DNA of 10,982 bases from Actinobacteria bacterium BACL4 MAG-120820-bin23. GTDB lineage: Bacteria > Actinomycetota > Actinomycetes > Nanopelagicales > Nanopelagicaceae. The position numbers and the translations under genes were made by a program. Location: the NCBI GenBank assembly GCA_001437855.1, contig LIBD01000024.1, positions 1-10,982 of the forward strand, given 5' to 3'. This document shows positions 1 through 5,887 of this stretch, in pieces; position 1 is the first letter of the stretch, and each line of letters begins with the position of its first letter. A model generated the notes under the pieces. That model made no database searches. It was not told the origin of the DNA and saw nothing but the letters and a program-made list of their open reading frames with translations.

Positions 1-2
1 TA

Positions 3-356
3 CTTCTTCGTGGAACTAAGCGTGAAGATGTTGAGCGTGGTCAGGTTGTTTGTAAGCCTGGATCAATTACACCTCACACAGATTTCGAAGCCTCTGCATA
101 CATCCTGTCAAAGGATGAGGGTGGTCGTCACACACCATTCTTTAATAACTACCGTCCTCAGTTCTACTTCCGCACAACGGATGTAACTGGTGTGGTAACA
201 CTTCCTTCTGGTACTGAAATGGTTATGCCTGGCGATAACACCGCTATGACAGTAACTCTAATTCAGCCAGTTGCGATGGAAGAGGGACTTCGCTTTGCGA
301 TTCGTGAAGGTGGCCGCACAGTTGGTGCTGGTCGCGTAACCAAGATCGTTAAGTAA
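3..356 (+). CDS. tuf: Elongation factor Tu, C-terminal part (5' end outside window)
   Basis: EF-Tu is the GTPase that delivers aminoacyl-tRNA to the ribosomal A site. Only the last 117 residues are present, in the frame starting at base 3 and ending in TAA at 354-356. They cover the end of domain II (LLRGTKREDVERGQVV) and all of domain III, with the family blocks KDEGGRHTPFF, YRPQFYFRTTDVTG, MVMPGD, EEGLRFAIREGGRTVGAG and the C-terminus VTKIVK. The GTPase domain lies upstream of the window, so its nucleotide-binding motifs cannot be checked. The reading is colinear with E. coli EF-Tu to the end, with no break. In many Actinobacteria tuf sits directly before the S10 operon, as here. The 85-base spacer to rpsJ contains a hairpin. 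Confidence 0.98.
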   Translation, partial: LLRGTKREDVERGQVVCKPGSITPHTDFEASAYILSKDEGGRHTPFFNNYRPQFYFRTTDVTGVVTLPSGTEMVMPGDNTAMTVTLIQPVAMEEGLRFAIREGGRTVGAGRVTKIVK

Positions 357-367
357 AAAAATAAGAA

Positions 368-405
368 TTATTTCTGGGTTGCTGAAATATGTGGCCCAGA
401 AATAA
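368..405 (+). terminator. Perfect 11-bp hairpin between tuf and rpsJ, possible terminator or leader structure
   Basis: Bases 368-378 (TTATTTCTGGG) are exactly complementary to 395-405 (CCCAGAAATAA). Two G-U pairs could extend the stem inward, leaving a loop of about 12 bases. It begins 12 bases after the tuf stop. There is no immediate T-run: the next four T's are at 414-417, after an A-rich stretch. It is therefore a poor classical intrinsic terminator. It could partly end the tuf transcript, protect its 3' end, or act in a leader of the S10 operon. The pairing is seen directly; the role is inference. No good promoter is visible in 357-441. Confidence 0.5.
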
Positions 406-441
406 CTAAAAAGTTTTAACTAGCAAAAAAGGAGAAGCAAA

Positions 442-750
442 ATGGCCGGACAAAAGATCCGCATTAGGCTTAAGGCGTATGACCATGAGGTGATTGACAC
501 TTCAGCGAAGAAAATCGTTGAAACTGTTGAGCGCACCGGGGCAACCGTCGCAGGCCCAGTTCCGCTGCCTACTGAGAAAAACACTTACTGTGTTATTCGC
601 TCTCCACACAAATATAAAGATAGCCGCGAGCATTTCGAGATGCGCACCCACAAGCGCTTAATCGACATCATTGATCCAACACCTAAAACTGTTGACTCAT
701 TAATGCGTCTTGATTTACCAGCTGGCGTCGACATCGAGATTAAGCTCTAA
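442..750 (+). CDS. rpsJ: 30S ribosomal protein S10
   Basis: S10 is a 30S head protein. In other bacteria it also acts as NusE, pairing with NusB in transcription antitermination. The 102-residue product is full length for the family and shows IRIRLKAYDHEVID at the N-terminus, VPLPTEKNTYCVIRSPHKYK (40-59, leading into the extended loop), REHFEMRTHKRLIDI and LMRLDLPAGVDIEIKL at the C-terminus. Lys57 sits at the position where Val57 changes in E. coli are linked to tetracycline or tigecycline tolerance; Lys is, from memory, common in Gram-positive S10. The start is fixed by GGAG at 431-434, seven bases before ATG, and by the conserved N-terminus. It is first in the S10 operon, 12 bases ahead of rplC. 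Confidence 0.99.
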   Translation: MAGQKIRIRLKAYDHEVIDTSAKKIVETVERTGATVAGPVPLPTEKNTYCVIRSPHKYKDSREHFEMRTHKRLIDIIDPTPKTVDSLMRLDLPAGVDIEIKL

Positions 751-762
751 GGGAAAATTCAA

Positions 763-1458
763 ATGACAACTACGCAATCTAGATCTTCTGCCATCAAGGG
801 TATCTTGGGCAAGAAGTTGGGCATGACCCAGGTCTTTGATTCCCAAAATAAAATTGTGCCAGTAACTGTTATTGAGGCTGGCCCATGTGTGGTTACTCAA
901 ATTCGCACACTTGAAAAAGATGGCTACACCGCTGTGCAATTAGCTTATGGCGCAGTTGAGCCACGTAAGGTTTCAAAGCCAGCAACTGGTCAATTCGCAA
1001 AAGCTGGTGTTACACCACGTCTTGAAGTTGCGGAGTTAAGAGTTTCAAACACTGACGGATATTCAGTTGGTCAAGAATTAAAGGCAGATGTATTTACAGC
1101 TGGTGAAATTATTGATGCCACTGGTACATCAAAAGGTAAGGGAACTGCTGGTGTTATGAAGCGCCATGGTTTCTCGGGAGTTGGTGCCGCCCACGGTGTA
1201 GATAAGAAACACCGTATGTCAGGATCTATTGGAAATAGAACTACCCCAGGTCGCGTATTTAAAGGTAAGCGCATGATGGGTCGCATGGGTATTGATACTG
1301 TGACTGCACAAAATCTTTTAGTGCACTCAGTTGATGCATCAAGCAACAAAATATTAGTTCGTGGCGCAGTGCCAGGTGCAATTGGTGCCACCATATTTAT
1401 TAAGAGCGCAGCTAAAAAAGCTATTGGTGAAACTATTAATACAAAGGCTGGTGCATAA
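763..1458 (+). CDS. rplC: 50S ribosomal protein L3
   Basis: L3 is an early-assembly 23S rRNA-binding protein; its long loop reaches toward the peptidyl-transferase centre. The 231-residue product has GILGKKLGMTQVFD near the start (13-26), KGTAGVMKRHGFSGVGAAHG (126-145) and the centre-proximal loop GSIGNRTTPGRVFKGKRMMG (154-173). The residue equal to E. coli Asn149 and M. tuberculosis Cys154 is Arg159 here, and the position of the Gln methylated in E. coli (Gln150) is Thr160. The Shine-Dalgarno AAGGGA (749-754) overlaps the rpsJ stop codon and is eight bases from ATG. About ten residues precede the conserved core. The TAA stop overlaps the rplD start by one base. Confidence 0.98.
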   Translation: MTTTQSRSSAIKGILGKKLGMTQVFDSQNKIVPVTVIEAGPCVVTQIRTLEKDGYTAVQLAYGAVEPRKVSKPATGQFAKAGVTPRLEVAELRVSNTDGYSVGQELKADVFTAGEIIDATGTSKGKGTAGVMKRHGFSGVGAAHGVDKKHRMSGSIGNRTTPGRVFKGKRMMGRMGIDTVTAQNLLVHSVDASSNKILVRGAVPGAIGATIFIKSAAKKAIGETINTKAGA

Positions 1459-2135
1459 TGGCGCTAAAACTTGAGATTAAAGATATTGCTGGCAAGCCAA
1501 GTGGCAGCATTGAATTACCTGCAGCCATATTTGATGTGCAGGCAAATGTGCCATTAATTCACCAGGTAGTTGTTGCGCAATTAGCAGCAGCACGTTCTGG
1601 AACTCATAAGACTAAAAATCGTGGTGAGGTCTCCGGTGGTGGAAAGAAACCATTTAAACAAAAGGGAACTGGTCGTGCTCGTCAGGGTTCAACTCGTTCA
1701 CCTAACCAACGTCATGGTGGAGTTGCCCATGGTCCAGTACCTCGTAAGTATGACCAACACACACCAAAGAAAATGATTGCTGCCGCACTAAAAGGTGTTT
1801 TATCAGATCGCCAACGCGCATCTCGGATTCACGCCGTAAGCGGAATTGTGGAAGCAACCACAACCAAAGCTGCTATCTCTGCAGTTCGCCAATTTTCAGA
1901 TCGTAAGAATTTATTAGTGGTTTTATCTAGAACTGAAAATGCAGCATGGCTGGCGCTAAGAAATCATGATGATTTACATCTAATCGTTAATGATCAATTA
2001 AATGCCTACGATGTTTTAGTTGCTGATGATGTAATTTTTTCTGAGTCAGCACTTCGTGACTTTATTGCCGGGCCTGCAACTGGCAAAGGTGCAACAGCTG
2101 TTGCCCGCGAGAGTGAAGTAGGAGTATCGGCATGA
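1458..2135 (+). CDS. rplD: 50S ribosomal protein L4
   Basis: L4 binds 23S rRNA and sends an extended loop into the peptide exit tunnel, where it forms part of the constriction and macrolide site. In E. coli it also represses its own operon. The 225-residue product has the loop at about residues 54-92, including GGGKKPFKQKGTGRARQGS (60-78); the QKGTGRAR block is intact, with no deletion of the macrolide-resistance kind. The C-terminal half carries the globular RNA-binding fold (KNLLVVLSRTENAAWLALRN). The ATG shares its first A with the rplC stop (TAATG), so translation is probably coupled. The only Shine-Dalgarno candidates are AAAGG (1443-1447) and GGTG (1450-1453). The gene ends in TGA, overlapping rplW by four bases. 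Confidence 0.98.
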   Translation: MALKLEIKDIAGKPSGSIELPAAIFDVQANVPLIHQVVVAQLAAARSGTHKTKNRGEVSGGGKKPFKQKGTGRARQGSTRSPNQRHGGVAHGPVPRKYDQHTPKKMIAAALKGVLSDRQRASRIHAVSGIVEATTTKAAISAVRQFSDRKNLLVVLSRTENAAWLALRNHDDLHLIVNDQLNAYDVLVADDVIFSESALRDFIAGPATGKGATAVARESEVGVSA

Positions 2136-2425
2136 AAAACTACCGCGACGTATTGCTAGCACCAGTTGTATCTGAGAAGTCATACTCACTGCTAGATGGC
2201 AATAAGTACACATTTTTAGTAGCACCAGATGCCAACAAGACTGAAATTAAAATTGCAGTTGAGAAAGTATTTGGCGTAAAGGTATTAAGTGTTAACACCA
2301 TGAACCGTGAGGGTAAGCGCAAGCGAACCGCTCTTGGTTTTGGAAAGCGTAAAGATACAAAGCGGGCAATTGTGCATGTGGCAGCTGGACAACGAATCGA
2401 CATCTTTGGAGGACCAGTCTCCTAA
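2132..2425 (+). CDS. rplW: 50S ribosomal protein L23
   Basis: L23 lies at the rim of the exit tunnel and is the docking site for trigger factor, the signal recognition particle and the Sec translocon. The 97-residue product is normal in length, with LLAPVVSEKSYSLLDGNKYT at 8-27, PDANKTEIKIAVEKVFGVKV and the basic loop NREGKRKR that contacts rRNA. Glu15 in the VVSEK motif matches E. coli Glu18, the trigger-factor contact residue. The start is set by TAGGAG at 2119-2124 and by the ATGA overlap with the rplD stop, a coupled arrangement. A 39-base gap with its own ribosome-binding site follows before rplB. Confidence 0.98.
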   Translation: MKNYRDVLLAPVVSEKSYSLLDGNKYTFLVAPDANKTEIKIAVEKVFGVKVLSVNTMNREGKRKRTALGFGKRKDTKRAIVHVAAGQRIDIFGGPVS

Positions 2426-2464
2426 GCGGGGATTGGCTCTTAATAGGAATAGGGAGAATAGATA

Positions 2465-3298
2465 ATGGCACTGCGTAATCTGAGGCCGACCACACCTGGT
2501 CAGCGCGGAGCAAGCGTTCCTGATTTTGAAGAGATCACTCGTCAAAAGCCAGAGAAATCATTAGTTCGTCCGATTAATTCCAAAGGCGGTCGTAACGCAA
2601 CTGGTCGGGTAACCATGCGTCATCAAGGTGGCGGACATAAGCGTGCCTACCGGTTAATTGATTTTGTTCGTAATGATAAAGATGGTGTACCAGCAAAGGT
2701 TGCCCAAATTGAATACGATCCAAACCGGACTGCAAATATTGCACTGCTGCACTTTGCCGATGGCGAGAAGCGTTACATCATTGCACCAGATGGTTTAACT
2801 CAAGGCTCACCTATTGAAAATGGACCAGCTGCAGATATTAAGCCAGGAAATAATTTGCCACTTCGTAATATTCCAGTCGGAACCATGATTCATGCAATTG
2901 AACTTCGCCCAGGTGGTGGAGCAAAGATTGGTAGATCAGCTGGCAGTGCTGTGCAATTAGTTGCAAAAGATGGACCATACGCACAACTTCGTATGCCATC
3001 AGGTGAAATTAGAAATGTTGATGTTCGCTGCCGAGCCACAGTTGGCACCGTTGGTAATGCTGAGCAATCAAATAGAAATTATGGAAAAGCAGGCCGTATG
3101 CGATGGAAGGGCAAGCGCCCATCTGTTCGTGGTGTGGTTATGAACCCAGTAGATCACCCACATGGTGGTGGTGAAGGTAAAACCTCTGGTGGCCGTCATC
3201 CAGTTTCACCTTGGGGATTACCAGAAAAGCGCACTCGCAAAAAGAAAGCCAGTGATTCATTAATTATCCGTCGTCGCAAGTCGAACAAGAAGAGATAA
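2465..3298 (+). CDS. rplB: 50S ribosomal protein L2
   Basis: L2 is one of the most conserved 50S proteins. It binds 23S rRNA near the peptidyl-transferase centre, helps join the subunits and is needed for full catalytic activity. The 277-residue product is full length: an OB-like N-terminal domain (GRVTMRHQGGGHKRAYRLID, 47-66), an SH3-like domain (IELRPGGGAKIGRSAG, 145-160) and the C-terminal signature VVMNPVDHPHGGGEG (224-238) with the conserved histidines His231 and His233. The tail is strongly basic (RRRKSNKKR). AGGGAG at 2451-2456, eight bases before ATG, sets the start. The stop is 14 bases before rpsS, and the rpsS Shine-Dalgarno overlaps it. Confidence 0.99.
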   Translation: MALRNLRPTTPGQRGASVPDFEEITRQKPEKSLVRPINSKGGRNATGRVTMRHQGGGHKRAYRLIDFVRNDKDGVPAKVAQIEYDPNRTANIALLHFADGEKRYIIAPDGLTQGSPIENGPAADIKPGNNLPLRNIPVGTMIHAIELRPGGGAKIGRSAGSAVQLVAKDGPYAQLRMPSGEIRNVDVRCRATVGTVGNAEQSNRNYGKAGRMRWKGKRPSVRGVVMNPVDHPHGGGEGKTSGGRHPVSPWGLPEKRTRKKKASDSLIIRRRKSNKKR

Positions 3299-3312
3299 AG
3301 GGGGATCTTAAG

Positions 3313-3597
3313 ATGCCACGTAGTTTAAAGAAGGGTCCTTTCGTTGATCTTCATCTATCTAAAAAGGTAGCCGATCAAAACGAGAAGAACACCAAAAATG
3401 TTATTAAAACTTGGTCACGTCGTTCGATGATTACCCCAGACATGATCGGTCACACCATTGCAGTTCATGATGGCCGCAAGCATGTACCAGTTTTTGTTAC
3501 CGAAGCGATGATTGGTCACAAGTTAGGTGAGTTTTCACCAACTAGAACTTTCAAAGGTCACTCTCGTGCTGATGGAAAGGCGGTTGTAAGTGAGTAA
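3313..3597 (+). CDS. rpsS: 30S ribosomal protein S19
   Basis: S19 sits on the 30S head, binds 16S rRNA with S13 and contacts the A-site tRNA region. The 94-residue product matches the family from end to end: MPRSLKKGPFVDLHLSKKV at the start, then IKTWSRRSMITPDMIGHTIA, HDGRKHVPVFVTEAMIGHKL and GEFSPTRTFKGH. The Shine-Dalgarno AAGGGGGA (3298-3305) begins on the last base of the rplB stop codon. The 3' end overlaps the GTG start of rplV by eight bases, so the two are probably translated in a coupled way. Confidence 0.99.
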   Translation: MPRSLKKGPFVDLHLSKKVADQNEKNTKNVIKTWSRRSMITPDMIGHTIAVHDGRKHVPVFVTEAMIGHKLGEFSPTRTFKGHSRADGKAVVSE

Positions 3598-4168
3598 TAT
3601 AGCGACCGCTAACGCATTGGTATCACGCGCAGTACTTCGTGATTTCCGTGCCACACCACAAAAAGCACGCCGTGTAGTAAATCTCGTACGTGGTCAACGT
3701 GCTGATACTGCACTTAATATGATGAAGTTTGCTAATCAACCAGAGTTAGGCGCTGCAATTTATTCATTAATTGCATCAGCTGTAGCAAATGCAAAGCAGA
3801 AGAATCCTTCAATCCGGGATGCATCTGAGCTTTGGATTATTGAAGCATTAGTAGATGAAGGCTTCACTATGAAGAGATACCGTCCACGTGCACAAGGTCG
3901 CGGCTTTGCAATTGATAAGAGGTCATCACAGGTAACCGTAATTCTCTCTGATGATAAAAATCTTCGTACCAATAAGAATTTAAAGGCATCCCAGATGCAA
4001 AAACCAAAAGCATTAAGAAAACAGATGCCAATTGCAGATGCGCCAGCACCAACTAAGGCATCAGATGCAATTGCTGAAAAGCCTGTAGCAAAGAAGGCAG
4101 CGGCTAAGAAAGCTCCTGCTAAAAAAGCGCCAGCCAAAAAGGCTGCAACTAAAGGGAAGGCCGAGTAA
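3590..4168 (+). CDS. rplV: 50S ribosomal protein L22 with long Lys/Ala-rich tail
   Basis: L22 binds all six domains of 23S rRNA, and its beta-hairpin lines the exit tunnel opposite L4. The conserved core is about residues 13-121 (SRAVLRDFRATPQKARRVVN near the start; hairpin around MKRYRPRAQGRGFAIDKRSS, 94-113). The hairpin shows no deletion of the macrolide-resistance kind. Residues 122-192 are an added low-complexity tail ending in four XAKKA pentads (166-185). The core family is about 110-120 residues; tails of this kind are known in actinobacterial L22. The start is GTG, overlapping rpsS by eight bases, with GGAAAGG (3574-3580) upstream; no ATG precedes the core in this frame. The TAA stop abuts the rpsC ATG. 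Confidence 0.97.
   Translation: MSNIATANALVSRAVLRDFRATPQKARRVVNLVRGQRADTALNMMKFANQPELGAAIYSLIASAVANAKQKNPSIRDASELWIIEALVDEGFTMKRYRPRAQGRGFAIDKRSSQVTVILSDDKNLRTNKNLKASQMQKPKALRKQMPIADAPAPTKASDAIAEKPVAKKAAAKKAPAKKAPAKKAATKGKAE
4085..4144 (+). repeat. Four 15-bp coding repeats (XAKKA) in the rplV tail
   Basis: Four consecutive 15-base units encode VAKKA, AAKKA, PAKKA and PAKKA, followed by a degenerate ATKGK. The codons differ between units (AAG/AAA for Lys; GCA, GCT and GCG for Ala), so conservation is at the protein level and recent slippage at the DNA level is not evident. The composition resembles disordered basic tails of actinobacterial nucleic-acid-binding proteins. Confidence 0.85.
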
Positions 4169-4969
4169 ATGGGTCAAAAAATAAATCCACACGGCTTCCG
4201 GTTAGGAATCACTACAGATTTCAAATCACGTTGGTATGCCGACAAGTTATACGGTGCTTACGTAAAAGAGGATATTCAGATTCGCAAACTTATGGCAAAA
4301 AAGATGGAGCGAGCTGGCGTATCTAAAATTGAGATCGAAAGAACTCGCGAGAAGGTACGTATTGACCTATTTACTGCTCGTCCTGGAATTGTTATTGGTC
4401 GTCGTGGCCAAGAGGCAGATAAGTTACGGATTGATTTAGAAAATCTAACTGGCAAGCAAGTTCAATTAAATATTCTTGAGGTTAAAAATCCAGAAACTGA
4501 TGCCCAACTTGTAGCACAAGGAATTGCTGAGCAATTAGCAGCTCGTGTTTCATTCCGACGTGCAATGCGTAAAGGAATGCAGACTGCATTAAAGGCAGGG
4601 GCAGAGGGAATTCGAGTTCAATGTGGTGGACGTTTAGGTGGAGCTGAAATGAGCCGATCTGAGTTCTACCGTGAAGGTCGAGTTCCATTACACACACTTC
4701 GTGCTGATATTGATTATGGATTTGCTGAAGCCCACACAACATTTGGTCGCTTAGGAGTAAAGGTTTGGATTTATAAGGGTGAGGTTATTGAATCTCGCGC
4801 CGAGCGTGCTGCTTCAGCTCTTGCTGCTGCAAAAGCACCAAAGCCAAATCGTTCAAATCGTGCACCAAGAGCACCACGCGGTGAAGTAACAACTACAACT
4901 GTTGCTGCACGTGCTGAAGCTGCTGCGGCTGCTGAAAGTACAACACCTAATGAGAGCGGAGCTAACTAA
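4169..4969 (+). CDS. rpsC: 30S ribosomal protein S3 with Ala-rich C-terminal tail
   Basis: S3 lies at the mRNA entry tunnel, contributes to helicase activity there and binds the 16S rRNA head. The 266-residue product opens with the family signature MGQKINPHGFRLGI. It then shows a type II KH domain with the GXXG loop GRRG (77-80, in IVIGRRGQEADKLR) and the C-terminal S3 domain (LGGAEMSRSEFYREGRVPLH, 156-175; DYGFAEAHTTFGRLGVKVWI, 182-201). From about residue 212 a tail follows that is rich in Ala, Pro, Arg and Thr and probably disordered. E. coli S3 (233 residues) is shorter; actinobacterial S3 commonly has such a tail. The ATG directly follows the rplV stop, with GGGAAGG (4154-4160) upstream inside rplV. 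Confidence 0.98.
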   Translation: MGQKINPHGFRLGITTDFKSRWYADKLYGAYVKEDIQIRKLMAKKMERAGVSKIEIERTREKVRIDLFTARPGIVIGRRGQEADKLRIDLENLTGKQVQLNILEVKNPETDAQLVAQGIAEQLAARVSFRRAMRKGMQTALKAGAEGIRVQCGGRLGGAEMSRSEFYREGRVPLHTLRADIDYGFAEAHTTFGRLGVKVWIYKGEVIESRAERAASALAAAKAPKPNRSNRAPRAPRGEVTTTTVAARAEAAAAAESTTPNESGAN

Positions 4970-5382
4970 TGTTAATTCCACGTCGCGTTAAGCATCGTAA
5001 ACAGCACCATCCAAAGCGTGCTGGAAAATCTAAAGGTGGCACCACTGTTGCATTTGGTGATTACGGCGTGCAGGCGATGGAGCCAGCATATGTAACTAAC
5101 CGCCAAATTGAAGCTGCTCGTATTGCTATGACTCGTCATATCAAGCGTGGGGGAAAAGTTTGGATCAATATTTATCCAGATCGTCCATTAACTAAGAAGC
5201 CAGCAGAAACTCGTATGGGTTCTGGAAAAGGTTCTCCGGAGTGGTGGATTGCTAACGTTAAACCAGGCCGAGTTATGTTTGAAATTTCAGGTGTAACTGA
5301 AGCTGTTGCTTCGGAAGCAATGACTCGTGCAATGCACAAATTGCCTATGAAGTGTCGAATTGTCCGCCGAGAGGAGTTCTAA
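4969..5382 (+). CDS. rplP: 50S ribosomal protein L16
   Basis: L16 organises the A-site tRNA elbow region and completes the 50S peptidyl-transferase architecture. The 137-residue product matches the family: MLIPRRVKHRKQHHPKRAGK (1-20), FGDYGVQAMEPAYVTNRQIE, RGGKVWINIYPDRPLTKKPA (60-79), RMGSGKGSPEWWIANVKPGR (82-101) and the C-terminus RIVRREEF. Arg82 is equivalent to E. coli Arg81, which is hydroxylated there; whether that happens here cannot be told. The start shares one base with the rpsC stop (TAATG), with GGAG at 4958-4961. The final Glu-Phe codons contain the rpmC Shine-Dalgarno. Confidence 0.99.
   Translation: MLIPRRVKHRKQHHPKRAGKSKGGTTVAFGDYGVQAMEPAYVTNRQIEAARIAMTRHIKRGGKVWINIYPDRPLTKKPAETRMGSGKGSPEWWIANVKPGRVMFEISGVTEAVASEAMTRAMHKLPMKCRIVRREEF
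5373..5376 (+). promoter_or_regulatory. Ribosome binding site that decides the rpmC start
   Basis: GGAG lies five bases before the ATG at 5382, inside the last codons of rplP. It supports starting rpmC at the TAATG junction and not at the in-frame GTG at 5352, which would extend L29 by ten residues overlapping rplP and has no conserved sequence. Confidence 0.8.
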
Positions 5383-5597
5383 TGTCAACTACAACTGCTG
5401 AAACATTACGCGCAAGTTCAACTGATGAGTTGAATAATAAGTTGCGTGAAGCTAAAGAAGAGTTGTTTAACCTGCGCTTTCAAGCTGCAACTGGTCAATT
5501 AGAAAACCACGGTCGACTGACTGCAGTTCGTAAAGAGATTGCCCGAATTTATACAATTTTACGTGAACGTGAACTAGGGATTGGAGTGAGCGCATGA
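5382..5597 (+). CDS. rpmC: 50S ribosomal protein L29
   Basis: L29 is a small two-helix protein at the tunnel exit next to L23, near the docking site of the signal recognition particle and trigger factor. From the ATG at 5382 the product has 71 residues. It shows the family core ELNNKLREAKEELFNLRFQA and LENHGRLTAVRKEIARIYTI, and ends in LRERELGIGVSA. The ATG shares a base with the rplP stop and follows GGAG by five bases. A GTG ten codons upstream in frame is rejected because those residues are unlike L29. The stop TGA overlaps the rpsQ start by four bases (ATGA). Confidence 0.97.
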   Translation: MSTTTAETLRASSTDELNNKLREAKEELFNLRFQAATGQLENHGRLTAVRKEIARIYTILRERELGIGVSA

Positions 5598-5878
5598 GTA
5601 AAACTAAAGCATCAGCCAATTCAGTAGAGCGTCCATTCCGTAAAACACGTGAAGGAATTGTTACTAGCGACAAGATGGATAAAACCGTTGTAGTTTCAAT
5701 TCAAGACCGGATTAAGCACGGTATGTATAGCAAAGTTTTGACTCGCTCTCGCAAGTTAAAAGCTCATGATGAAAGCAACTCTGCTGGCATCGGCGATCGT
5801 GTTTTAATCATGGAAACTCGTCCACTTTCAGCAACAAAGCGCTGGCGTGTGGTTGAGATTCTTGAGAAGGCCAAGTAA
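5594..5878 (+). CDS. rpsQ: 30S ribosomal protein S17
   Basis: S17 is an OB-fold primary binder of the 16S 5' domain and helps assemble the 30S body. The 94-residue product has a short variable N-terminus (1-15), then RKTREGIVTSDKMDKTVVVS, RIKHGMYSKVLTRSRKLKAH and the closing family motif IGDRVLIMETRPLSATKRWR. Length is within the usual range. Translation is coupled to rpmC through ATGA, with GGAG at 5583-5586. It is the last gene of the S10 operon in the E. coli scheme, but only nine bases separate it from rplN, so the S10 and spc groups appear continuous here. Confidence 0.98.
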   Translation: MSKTKASANSVERPFRKTREGIVTSDKMDKTVVVSIQDRIKHGMYSKVLTRSRKLKAHDESNSAGIGDRVLIMETRPLSATKRWRVVEILEKAK

Positions 5879-5887
5879 GGGGCAAAA

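Noticed and set aside
357..441. A promoter for the S10 operon in the tuf-rpsJ spacer
   Set aside because: GAAATAT and TTTAAC could pass as -10 hexamers, but neither has a convincing -35 at 16-18 bases in such AT-rich sequence.
715..939. Minus-strand open frame across rpsJ/rplC, and similar ones at 1071-1394, 2140-2403, 2285-2545, 3760-4137, 4482-4742, 5980-6291, 8624-8944 and elsewhere
   Set aside because: Each lies opposite a well-supported ribosomal protein gene, has no recognisable family motif, and follows from the codon composition of the gene on the plus strand.
2961..3143. 60-residue plus-strand frame inside rplB
   Set aside because: It is wholly inside the L2 gene in another frame, covers a conserved L2 region, and shows no ribosome-binding site or family similarity.
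5352..5381. Ten-residue upstream extension of rpmC from a GTG
   Set aside because: The added residues overlap the conserved L16 C-terminus and are unlike L29; the ATG at 5382 has GGAG at the right distance.
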